60,000 nucleotides of DNA from Symsagittifera roscoffensis. Its lineage: Eukaryota; Xenacoelomorpha; Acoela; Convolutidae. How positions within the stretch are numbered: the stretch's first letter is position 1; the number at the start of each line of letters is the position of its first letter. The DNA lies in the NCBI RefSeq assembly GCF_963678635.1, contig NC_087063.1, positions 67,994,727 to 68,054,726 on the forward strand. Reading direction: 5' to 3'. Under the pieces are notes generated by a model, which worked only from the letters and a program-made list of their open reading frames with translations, had not been told where the DNA came from and did not search any database. Position numbers and translations under genes: made by a program. Positions 1-12,600 of this stretch are shown in pieces.

Positions 1-3000
1 AAGTTTTAATGAAGTAGAAGAAAGTAGTAGAAACTCACTGAATTAGAAGAAAGAAGCAGACAGTTTATGAGGCCAAAGCCACCACCTGATGGAGCTATCT
101 CTATGTCGGAAACCTTGACGCAGACAAAAAGTTTTAATGAAGTAGAAGAAAGTATAAGAAACTCAATGAAGTAGAAGAAAGAAGCAGGCGGTTTGTGAGG
201 GTAAAGCCACCAGCTGATGTAGCTATCTCTCTGTCAGATACCTTGACGCAGATAAAAATTTTCAATGAAGAAGAAGAAAGTAGAAGAAACTCAATGATGT
301 AGAAGAACGATGCAGGCGGTTTGTGAGGCCAAAGCCACCAGCTGTGGTAGCTATCTCTCTGTCGGATACCTTGGCGCAGACAAAAAATTTCAATGAAGTA
401 GAAGAAAGTAGAAGAAACTCACTGAATTAGAAGAAAGAAGCTGGCGGTTTGTGAGGCCAAAGCCACCAGCTGACGTAGCTATCTCTATGTTGGAGTCGGA
501 AACCTTGACGCAGACAAAAAGTTTTAATGAAGTAGAAGAAAGTAGTAGAAACTCAATGAAGTAGAAGAAAGAAGCAGGCGGTTTGTGAGGCCAAAGCCAC
601 CAGCTGAGGTAGCTATCTCTCTGTCGGATACCTTGACGCAGACAAAAAGTTTCAATGAAGTAGAAGAAAGTAGAAGAAACTCAATGAAGTAGAAGAAAGA
701 AGCAGGCGGTTTGTGAGGCCAAAGCCACCAGCTGAGGTAGCTATCTCTCTGTTGGATACCTTGGCGCAGACAAAAAGTTTCGATGAAGTAGAAGAAAGTA
801 GAAGAAACTCACTGAATTAGAAGAAAGAAGCTGGCGGTTTGTGAGGCCAAAGCCACCAGTTGACGTAGCTATCTCTATGTCGGAGTCGGAAACCTTGACG
901 CAGACAAAAAGTTTCAATGAAGTAGAAGAAAGTAGAAGAAACTCACTGAATTAGAAGAAAGAAGCTGGCGGTTTGTGAGGCCAAAGCCACCAGCTGACGT
1001 AGCTATCTCTATGTCGGAGTCGGAAACCTTGACGCAGACAAAAAGTTTTAATGAAGTAGAAGAAAGTAGTAGAAACTCAATGAAGTAGAAGAAAGAAGCA
1101 GGCGGTTTGTGAGGCCAAAGCCACCAGCTGAGGTAGCTATCTCTCTGTCGGATACCTTGACGCAGACAAAAAGTTTCAATGAAGTAGAAGAAAGTAGAAG
1201 AAACTCAATGAAGTAGAAGAAAGAAGCAGGCGGTTTGTGAGGCCAAAGCCACCAGCTGAGGTAGCTATCTCTCTGTTGGATACCTTGGCGCAGACAAAAA
1301 GTTTCGATGAAGTAGAAGAAAGTAGAAGAAACTCACTGAATTAGAAGAAAGAAGCTGGCGGTTTGTGAGGCCAAAGCCACCAGCTGACGTAGCTATCTCT
1401 ATGTCGGAGTCGGAAACCTTGACGCAGACAAAAAGTTTCAATGAAGTAGAAGAAAGTAGAAGAAACTCAATGAAGTAGAAGAACGAAGCAGGCGGTTTGT
1501 GAGGCCAAAGCCACCAGCTGTGGTAGCTATCTCTCTGTCGGATACCTTGGCGCAGACAAAAAGTTTCAATGAAGTAGAAGAAAGTAGATGAAACTCACTG
1601 AAGTAGAAGAAAGAAGCTGGCGGTTTGTGAGGCCAAAGCCACCAGCTGACGTAGCTGTCTCTATGTCGGAGCCGGAAACCTTGACGCAGACAAAAAGTTT
1701 TAATGAAGTAGAAGAAAGTAGAAGAAACTCAATGAAGTAGAAGAAAGAAGCAGGCGGTTTGTGAGGCCAAAGCCACCAGCTGAGGTAGCTATCTCTCTGT
1801 CGGATACCTTGACGCAGACAAAAAGTTTCAAAGAAGTAGAAGAAAGTAGAAGAAACTCAATGAAGTAGAAGGAAGAAGCAGGCGGTTTGTGAGGGCAAAG
1901 CCACCAGCTGAGGTAGCTATCTCTCTGTCGGATACCCCTTGACGCAGACAAAAAGTTTCAATGAAGTAGAAGAAAGTAGAAGAAACTCAATGAAGTATAA
2001 GAAAGAAGCAGGCGGTTTGTGAGGCCAAAGCCACCAGCTGAGGTAGCTATCTCTCTGTCGGATACCTTGACGCAGACAAAAAGTTTCAAAGAAGTAGAAG
2101 AAAGTAGAAGAAACTCAATGAAGTAGAAGGAAGAAGCAGGTGGTTTGTGAGGCCAAAGCCACCAGCTGAGGTAGCTATCTCTCTGTCGGATACCTTGACG
2201 CAGACAAAAAGTTTCAATGAAGTAGAAGAAAGTAGAAGAAACTCAATGAAGTAGAAGAAAGAAGCAGGCGGTTTGTGAGGGCAAAGCCACCAGCTGAGGC
2301 AGCTATCTCTCTGTCGGATACCTTGGCGCAGACAAAAAGTTTCAATGAAGTAGAAGAAAGTAGATGAAACTCACTGAAGTAGAAGAAAGAAGCTGGCGGT
2401 TTGTGAGGCCAAAGCCACCAGCTGACGTAGCTGTCTCTATGTCGGAGCCGGAAACCTTGACGCAGACAAAAAGTTTTAATGAAGTAGAAGAAAGTAGAAG
2501 AAACTCAATGAAGTAGAAGAAAGAAGCAGGCGGTTTGTGAGGCCAAAGCCACCAGCTGAGGTAGCTATCTCTCTGTCGGATACCTTGACGCAGACAAAAA
2601 GTTTCAAAGAAGTAGAAGAAAGTAGAAGAAACTCAATGAAGTAGAAGGAAGAAGCAGGCGGTTTGTGAGGGCAAAGCCACCAGCTGAGGTAGCTATCTCT
2701 CTGTCGGATACCTTGACGCAGACAAAAAGTTTCAATGAAGTAGAAGAAAGTAGAAGAAACTCAATGAAGTAGAAGAAAGAAGCAGGCGGTTTGTGAGGCC
2801 AAAGCCACCAGCTGAGGTAGCTATCTCTCTGTCGGATACCTTGACGCAGACAAAAAGTTTCAATGAAGTAGAAGAAAGTAGAAGAAACTCAGTGAAGTAG
2901 AAGAAAGAAGCAGACAGTTTATGAGGCCAAAGCCACCACCTGATGGAGCTATCTCTATGTCGGAAACCTTGACGCAGACAAAAAGTTTTAATGAAGTAGA

Positions 3001-6000
3001 AGAAAGTATAAGAAACTCAATGAAGTAGAAGAAAGAAGCAGGCGGTTTGTGAGGGTAAAGCCACCAGCTGATGTAGCTATCTCTCTGTCAGATACCTTGA
3101 CGCAGATAAAAATTTTCAATGAAGAAGAAGAAAGTAGAAGAAACTCAATGATGTAGAAGAACGATGCAGGCGGTTTGTGAGGCCAAAGCCACCAGCTGTG
3201 GTAGCTATCTCTCTGTCGGATACCTTGGCGCAGACAAAAAGTTTCAATGAAGTAGAAGAAAGTAGAAGAAACTCACTGAATTAGAAGAAAGAAGCTGGCG
3301 GTTTGTGAGGCCAAAGCCACCAGCTGACGTAGCTATATCTATGTCGGAGTCGGAAACCTTGACGCAGACAAAAAGTTTTAATGAAGTAGAAGAAAGTAGT
3401 AGAAACTCAATGAAGTAGAAGAAAGAAGCAGGTGGTTTGTGAGGCCAAAGCCACCAGCTGAGGTAGCTATCTCTCTGTCGGATACCTTGACGCAGACAAA
3501 AAGTTTCAATGAAGTAGAAGAAAGTAGAAGAAACTCAATGAAGTAGAAGAAAGAAGCAGGCGGTTTGTGAGGCCAAAGCCACCAGCTGAGGTAGCTATCT
3601 CTCTGTTGGATACCTTGGCGCAGACAAAAAGTTTCGATGAAGTAGAAGAAAGTAGAAGAAACTCACTGAATTAGAAGAAAGAAGCTGGCGGTTTGTGAGG
3701 CCAAAGCCACCAGTTGACGTAGCTATCTCTATGTCGGAGTCGGAAACCTTGACGCAGACAAAAAGTTTCAATGAAGTAGAAGAAAGTAGAAGAAACTCAC
3801 TGAATTAGAAGAAAGAAGCAGGCGGTTTGTGAGGCCAAAGCCACCAGCTGAGGTAGCTATCTCTCTGTCGGATACCTTGACGCAGACAAAAAGTTTCAAT
3901 GAAGTAGAAGAAAGTAGAAGAAACTCAATGAAGTAGAAGAACGAAGCAGGCGGTTTGTGAGGCCAAAGCCACCAGCTGTGGTAGCTATCTCTCTGTCGGA
4001 TACCTTGGCGCAGACAAAAAGTTTCAATGAAGTAGAAGAAAGTAGATGAAACTCACTGAAGTAGAAGAAAGAAGCTGGCGGTTTGTGAGGCCAAAGCCAC
4101 CAGCTGACGTAGCTGTCTCTATGTCGGAGCCGGAAACCTTGACGCAGACAAAAAGTTTTAATGAAGTAGAAGAAAGTAGAAGAAACTCAATGAAGTAGAA
4201 GAAAGAAGCAGGCGGTTTGTGAGGCCAAAGCCACCAGCTGAGGTAGCTATCTCTCTGTCGGATACCTTGACGCAGACAAAAAGTTTCAATGAAGTAGAAG
4301 AAAGTAGAAGAAACTCAATGAAGTAGAAGAAAGAAGCAGGCGGTTTGTGAGGCCAAAGCCACCAGCTGAGGTAGCTATCTCTCTGTCGGATACCTTGACG
4401 CAGACAAAAAGTTTCAAAGAAGTAGAAGAAAGTAGAAGAAACTCAATGAAGTAGAAGGAAGAAGCAGGCGGTTTGTGAGGGCAAACCATCCAGCTGATGT
4501 AGCTATTCTCTGTCGGATACCTTGACGCAGACAAAAAGTTTCAATGAAATAGAAGAAAGTAAAAGAAACTCAATGAAGTATAAGAAAGAAGCAGACAGTT
4601 TATGAGGTCACAGCCACCAGCTGATGTAGCTATCTCTCTGTCGGATACCTTGGCGCAGACAAAAAGTTTCAATGAAGTAGAAGAAAGTAGAAGAAACTCA
4701 GTGAAGTAGAAGAAAGAAGCAGACAGTTTATGAGGCCAAAGCCACCAGCTGAGGTAGCTATCTCTCTGTCGGATACCTTGACGCAGACAAAAAGTTTCAA
4801 AGAATTAGAAGAAAGTAGAAGAAACTCAATGAAGTAGAAGGAAGAAGCAGGCGGTTTGTGAGGGCAAAGCCACCAGCTGAGGTAGCTATCTCTCTGTCGG
4901 ATACCTTGACGCAGACAAAAAGTTTCAAAGAAGTAGAAGAAAGTAGAAGAAACTCAATGAAGTAGAAGGAAGAAGCAGGCGGTTTGTGAGGGCAAACCCA
5001 CCAGCTGATGTAGCTATCTCTCTGTCGGATACCTTGACGCAGACAAAAAGTTTCAATGAAGTAGAAGAAAGTAGAAGAAACTCAATGAAGTAGAAGAAAG
5101 AAGCAGGCGGTTTGTGAGGCCAAAGCCACCAGCTGAGGTAGCTATCTCTCTGTCGGATACCTTGACGCAGACAAAAAGTTTCAATGAAGTAGAAGAAAGT
5201 AGAAGAAACTCAATGAAGTAGAAGAAAGAAGCAGGCGGTTTGTGAGGCCAAAGCCACCAGCTGAGGTAGCTATCTCTCTGTCGGATACCTTGACGCAGAC
5301 AAAAAGTTTCAAAGAAGTAGAAGAAAGTAGAAGAAACTCAATGAAGTAGAAGGAAGAAGCAGGCGGTTTGTGAGGGCAAAGCCACCAGCTGAGGTAGCTA
5401 TCTCTCTGTCGGATACCTTGACGCAGACAAAAAGTTTCAATGAAGTAGAAGAAAGTAGAAGAAACTCAATGATGTAGAAGAACGATGCAGGCGGTTTGTG
5501 AGGCCAAAGCCACCAGCTGTGGTAGCTATCTCTCTGTCGGATACCTTGGCGCAGACAAAAAGTTTCAATGAAGTAGAAGAAAGTAGAAGAAACTCACTGA
5601 ATTAGAAGAAAGAAGCTGGCGGTTTGTGAGGCCAAAGCCACCAGCTGTGGTAGCTATCTCTCTGTCGGATACCTTGGCGCAGACAAAAAGTTTTAATGAA
5701 GTAGAAGAAAGTAGTAGAAACTCAATGAAGTAGAAGAAAGAAGCAGGCGGTTTGTGAGGCCAAAGCCACCAGCTGAGGTAGCTATCTCTCTGTCGGATAC
5801 CTTGACGCAGACAAAAAGTTTCAATGAAGTAGAAGAAAGTAGAAGAAACTCAATGAACTAGAAGAAAGAAGCAGGCGGTTTGTGAGGCCAAAGCCACCAG
5901 CTGAGGTAGCTATCTCTCTGTTGGATACCTTGGCGCAGACAAAAAGTTTCGATGAAGTAGAAGAAAGTAGAAGAAACTCACTGAATTAGAAGAAAGAAGC

Positions 6001-6684
6001 AGGCGGTTTGTGAGGCCAAAGCCACCAGCTGAGGTAGCTATCTCTCTGTCGGATACCTTGACGCAGACAAAAAGTTTCAATGAAGTAGAAGAAAGTAGAA
6101 GAAACTCAATGAAGTAGAAGAACGAAGCAGGCGGTTTGTGAGGCCAAAGCCACCAGCTGTGGTAGCTATCTCTCTGTCGGATACCTTGGCGCAGACAAAA
6201 AGTTTCAATGAAGTAGAAGAAAGTAGATGAAACTCACTGAAGTAGAAGAAAGAAGCTGGCGGTTTGTGAGGCCAAAGCCACCAGCTGACGTAGCTGTCTC
6301 TATGTCGGAGCCGGAAACCTTGACGCAGACAAAAAGTTTTAATGAAGAAGAAGAAAGTAGAAGAAACTCAATGAAGTAGAAGAAAGAAGCAGGCGGTTTG
6401 TGAGGCCAAGGCCACCAGCTGAGGTAGCTATCTCTCTGTCGGATACCTTGACGCAGACAAAAAGTTTCAATGAAGTAGAAGAAAGTAGAAGAAACTCAAT
6501 GAAGTAGAAGAAAGAAGCAGGCGGTTTGTGAGGCCAAAGCCAACAGCTGAGGTAGCTATCTCTCTGTCGGATACCTTGACGCAGACAAAAAGTTTCAAAG
6601 AAGTAGAAGAAAGTAGAAGAAACTCAATGAAGTAGAAGGAAGAAGCAGGCGGTTTGTGAGGGCAAACCCACCAGCTGATGTAGC

Positions 6685-9600
6685 TATTCTCTGTCGGATA
6701 CCTTGACGCAGACAAAAAGTTTCAATGAAATAGAAGAAAGTAAAAGAAACTCAATGAAGTATAAGAAAGAAGCAGACAGTTTATGAGGTCACAGCCACCA
6801 GCTGATGTAGCTATCTCTCTGTCGGATACCTTGGCGCAGACAAAAAGTTTCAATGAAGTAGAAGAAAGTAGAAGAAACTCACTGAATTAGAAGAAAGAAG
6901 CTGGCGGTTTGTGAGGCCAAAGCCACCAGCTGACTTAGCTGTCTCTATGTCGGAGCCGGAAACCTTGACGCAGACAAAAAGTTTTAATGAAGTAGAAGAA
7001 AGTAGAAGAAACTCAATGAAGTAGAAGAAAGAAGCAGGCGGTTTGTGAGGCCAAAGCCACCAGCTGAGGTAGCTATCTCTCTGTCGGATACCTTGACGCA
7101 GACAAAAAGTTTCAATGAAGTAGAAGAAAGTAGAAGAAACTCAATGAAGTAGAAGAAAGAAGCAGGCGGTTTGTGAGGCCAAAGCCACCAGCTGAGGTAG
7201 CTATCTCTCTGTCGGATACCTTGACGCAGACAAAAAGTTTCAAAGAAGTAGAAGAAAGTAGAAGAAACTCAATGAAGTAGAAGGAAGAAGCAGGCGGTTT
7301 GTGAGGGCAAACCCACCAGCTGATGTAGCTATTCTCTGTCGGACACCTTGACGCAGAGAAAAAGTTTCAATGAAAAAAAGAAAGTAAAAGAAACTCAATG
7401 AAGTAGAAGAAAGAAGCAGACAGTTTATGAGGCCAAAGCCACCACCTGATGGAGCTATCTCTATGTCGGAAACCTTGACGCAGACAAAAAGTTTTAATGA
7501 AGTAGAAGAAAGTATAAGAAACTCAATGAAGTAGAAGAAAGAAGCAGGCGGTTTGTGAGGGTAAAGCCACCAGCTGATGTAGCTATCTCTCTGTCAGATA
7601 CCTTGACGCAGATAAAAATTTTCAATGAAGAAGAAGAAAGTAGAAGAAACTCAATGATGTAGAAGAACGATGCAGGCGGTTTGTGAGGCCAAAGCCACCA
7701 GCTGTGGTAGCTATCTCTCTGTCGGATACCTTGGCGCAGACAAAAAGTTTCAATGAAGTAGAAGAAAGTAGAAGAAACTCACTGAATTAGAAGAAAGAAG
7801 CTGGCGGTTTGTGAGGCCAAAGCCACCAGCTGACGTAGCTATCTCTATGTCGGAGTCGGAAACCTTGACGCAGACAAAAACTTTAATGAAGTAGAAGAAA
7901 GTAGTAGAAACTCAATGAAGTAGAAGAAAGAAGCAGGCGGTTTGTGAGGCCAAAGCCACCAGCTGAGGTAGCTATCTCTCTGTCGGATACCTTGACGCAG
8001 ACAAAAAGTTTCAATGAAGTAGAAGAAAGTAGAAGAAACTCAATGAAGTAGAAGAAAGAAGCAGGCGGTTTGTGAGGCCAAAGCCACCAGCTGAGGTAGC
8101 TATCTCTCTGTTGGATACCTTGGCGCAGACAAAAAGTTTCGATGAAGTAGAAGAAAGTAGAAGAAACTCACTGAATTAGAAGAAAGAAGCTGGCGGTTTG
8201 TGAGGCCAAAGCCACCAGTTGACGTAGCTATCTCTATGTCGGATACCTTGGCGCAGACAAAAAGTTTCAATGAAGAAGAAGAAAGTAGAAGAAACTCAAT
8301 GATGTAGAAGAACGATGCAGGCGGTTTGTGAGGCCAAAGCCACCAGCTGTGGTAGCTATCTCTCTGTCGGATACCTTGGCGCAGACAAAAAGTTTCAATG
8401 AAGTAGAAGAAAGTAGAAGAAACTCACTGAATTAGAAGAAAGAAGCTGGCGGTTTGTGAGGCCAAAGCCACCAGCTGACGTAGCTATCTCTATGTCGGAG
8501 TCGGAAACCTTGACGCAGACAAAAAGTTTTAATGAAGTAGAAGAAAGTAGTAGAAACTCAATGAAGTAGAAGAAAGAAGCAGGCGGTTTGTGAGGCCAAA
8601 GCCACCAGCTGAGGTAGCTATCTCTCTGTCGGATACCTTGACGCAGACAAAAAGTTTCAATGAAGTAGAAGAAAGTAGAAGAAACTCAATGAAGTAGAAG
8701 GAAGAAGCAGGCGGTTTGTGAGGGCAAAGCCACCAGCTGAGGTAGCTATCTCTCTGTCGGATACCTTGACGCAGACAAAAAGTTTCAATGAAGTAGAAGA
8801 AAGTAGAAGAAACTCAATGAAGTAGAAGAACGAAGCAGGCGGTTTGTGAGGCCAAAGCCACCAGCTGTGGTAGCTATCTCTCTGTCGGATACCTTGGCGC
8901 AGACAAAAAGTTTCAATGAAGTAGAAGAAAGTAGATGAAACTCACTGAAGTAGAAGAAAGAAGCTGGCGGTTTGTGAGGCCAAAGCCACCAGCTGACGTA
9001 GCTGTCTCTATGTCGGAGCCGGAAACCTTGACGCAGACAAAAAGTTTTAATGAAGTAGAAGAAAGTAGAAGAAACTCAATGAAGTAGAAGAAAGAAGCAG
9101 GCGGTTTGTGAGGCCAAAGCCACCAGCTGAGGTAGCTATCTCTCTGTCGGATACCTTGACGCAGACAAAAAGTTTCAATGAAGTAGAAGAAAGTAGAAGA
9201 AACTCAATGAAGTAGAAGAAAGAAGCAGGCGGTTTGTGAGGCCAAAGCCACCAGCTGAGGTAGCTATCTCTCTGTCGGATACCTTGACGCAGACAAAAAG
9301 TTTCAAAGAAGTAGAAGAAAGTAGAAGAAACTCAATGAAGTAGAAGGAAGAAGCAGGCGGTTTGTGAGGGCAAAGCCAACAGCTGAGGTAGCTATCTCTC
9401 TGTCGGATACCTTGACGCAGACAAAAAGTTTCAATGAAGTAGAAGAAAGTAGAAGAAACTCAATGAAGTAGAAGAAAGAAGCAGGCGGTTTGTGAGGCCA
9501 AAGCCACCAGCTGAGGTAGCTATCTCTCTGTCGGATACCTTGACGCAGACAAAAAGTTTCAATGAAGTAGAAGAAAGTAGAAGAAACTCAGTGAAGTAGA

Positions 9601-12600
9601 AGAAAGAAGCAGACAGTTTATGAGGCCAAAGCCACCACCTGATGGAGCTATCTCTATGTCGGAAACCTTGACGCAGACAAAAAGTTTTAATGAAGTAGAA
9701 GAAAGTATAAGAAACTCAATGAAGTAGAAGAAAGAAGCAGGCGGTTTGTGAGGGTAAAGCCACCAGCTGATGTAGCTATCTCTCTGTCAGATACCTTGAC
9801 GCAGATAAAAATTTTCAAGGAAGAAGAAGAAAGTAGAAGAAACTCAATGATGTAGAAGAACGATGCAGGCGGTTTGTGAGGCCAAAGCCACCAGCTGTGG
9901 TAGCTATCTCTCTGTCGGATACCTTGGCGCAGACAAAAAGTTTCAATGAAGTAGAAGAAAGTAGAAGAAACTCACTGAATTAGAAGAAAGAAGCTGGCGG
10001 TTTGTGAGGCCAAAGCCACCAGCTGACGTAGCTATCTCTATGTCGGAGTCGGAAACCTTGACGCAGACAAAAAGTTTTAATGAAGTAGAAGAAAGTAGTA
10101 GAAACTCAATGAAGTAGAAGAAAGAAGCAGGCGGTTTGTGAGGCCAAAGCCACCAGCTGAGGTAGCTATCTCTCTGTCGGATACCTTGACGCAGACAAAA
10201 AGTTTCAATGAAGTAGAAGAAAGTAGAAGAAACTCAATGAAGTAGAAGAAAGAAGCAGGCGGTTTGTGAGGCCAAAGCCACCAGCTGAGGTAGCTATCTC
10301 TCTGTTGGATACCTTGGAGCAGACAAAAAGTTTCGATGAAGTAGAAGAAAGTAGAAGAAACTCACTGAATTAGAAGAAAGAAGCAGGCGGTTTGTGAGTC
10401 CAAAGCCACCAGCTGAGGTAGCTATCTCTCTGTCGGATACCTTGACGCAGACAAAAAGTTTCAATGAAGTAGAAGAAAGTAGAAGAAACTCAATGAAGTA
10501 GAAGAACGAAGCAGGCGGTTTGTGAGGCCAAAGCCACCAGCTGTGGTAGCTATCTCTCTGTCGGATACCTTGGCGCAGACAAAAAGTTTCAATGAAGTAG
10601 AAGAAAGTAGATGAAACTCACTGAAGTAGAAGAAAGAAGCTGGCGGTTTGTGAGGCCAAAGCCACCAGCTGACGTAGCTGTCTCTATGTCGGAGCCGGAA
10701 ACCTTGACGCAGACAAAAAGTTTTAATGAAGTAGAAGAAAGTAGAAGAAACTCAATGAAGTAGAAGAAAGAAGCAGGCGGTTTGTGAGGCCAAAGCCACC
10801 AGCTGAGGTAGCTATCTCTCTGTCGGATACCTTGACGCAGACAAAAAGTTTCAATGAAGTAGAAGAAAGTAGAAGAAACTCAATGAAGTAGAAGAAAGAA
10901 GCAGGCGGTTTGTGAGGCCAAAGCCACCAGCTGAGGTAGCTATCTCTCTGTCGGATACCTTGACGCAGACAAAAAGTTTCAAAGAAGTAGAAGAAAGTAG
11001 AAGAAACTCAATGAAGTAGAAGGAAGAAGCAGGCGGTTTGTGAGGGCAAACCCACCAGCTGATGTAGCTATTCTCTGTCGGATACCTTGACGCAGACAAA
11101 AAGTTTCAATGAAATAGAAGAAAGTAAAAGAAACTCAATGAAGTATAAGAAAGAAGCAGACAGTTTATGAGGTCACAGCCACCAGCTGATGTAGCTATCT
11201 CTCTGTCGGATACCTTGGCGCAGACAAAAAGTTTCAATGAAGTAGAAGAAAGTAGAAGAAACTCACTGAATTAGAAGAAAGAAGCTGGCGGTTTGTGAGG
11301 CCAAAGCCACCAGCTGACGTAGCTGTCTCTATGTCGGAGCCGGAAACCTTGACGCAGACAAAAAGTTTTAATGAAGTAGAAGAAAGTAGAAGAAACTCAA
11401 TGAAGTAGAAGAAAGAAGCAGGCGGTTTGTGAGGCCAAAGCCACCAGCTGAGGTAGCTATCTCTCTGTCGGATACCTTGACGCAGACAAAAAGTTTCAAT
11501 GAAGTAGAAGAAAGTAGAAGAAACTCAATGAAGTAGAAGAAAGAAGCAGGCGGTTTGTGAGGCCAAAGCCACCAGCTGAGGTAGCTATCTCTCTGTCGGA
11601 TACCTTGACGCAGACAAAAAGTTTCAAAGAAGTAGAAGAAAGTAGAAGAAACTCAATGAAGTAGAAGGAAGAAGCAGGCGGTTTGTGAGGGCAAACCCAC
11701 CAGCTAATGTAGCTATTCTCTGTCGGATACCTTGACGCAGACAAAAAGTTTCAATGAAATAGAAGAAAGTAGAAGAAACTCAATGATGTAGAAGAACGAT
11801 GCAGGCGGTTTGTGAGGCCAAAGCCACCAGCTGTGGTAGCTATCTCTCTGTCGGATACCTTGGCGCAGACAAAAAGTTTCAATGAAGTAGAAGAAAGTAG
11901 AAGAAACTCACTGAATTAGAAGAAAGAAGCTGGCGGTTTGTGAGGCCAAAGCCACCAGCTGACGTAGCTATCTCTATGTCGGAGTCGGAAACCTTGACGC
12001 AGACAAAAAGTTTTAATGAAGTAGAAGAAAGTAGTAGAAACTCAATGAAGTAGAAGAAAGAAGCAGGCGGTTTGTGAGGCCAAAGCCACCAGCTGAGGTA
12101 GCTATCTCTCTGTCGGATACCTTGACGCAGACAAAAAGTTTCAATGAAGTAGAAGAAAGTAGAAGAAACTCAATGAAGTAGAAGAACGAAGCAGGCGGTT
12201 TGTGAGGCCAAAGCCACCAGCTGTGGTAGCTATCTCTCTGTCGGATACCTTGGCGCAGACAAAAAGTTTCAACGAAGTAGAAGAAAGTAGATGAAACTCA
12301 CTGAAGTAGAAGAAAGAAGCTGGCGGTTTGTGAGGCCAAAGCCACCAGCTGACGTAGCTGTCTCTATGTCGGAGCCGGAAACCTTGACGCAGACAAAAAG
12401 TTTTAATGAAGTAGAAGAAAGTAGAAGAAACTCAATGAAGTAGAAGAAAGAAGCAGGCGGTTTGTGAGGCCAAAGCCACCAGCTGAGGTAGCTATCTCTC
12501 TGTCGGATACCTTGACGCAGACAAAAAGTTTCAATGAAGTAGAAGAAAGTAGAAGAAACTCAATGAAGTAGAAGAAAGAAGCAGGCGGTTTGTGAGGCCA

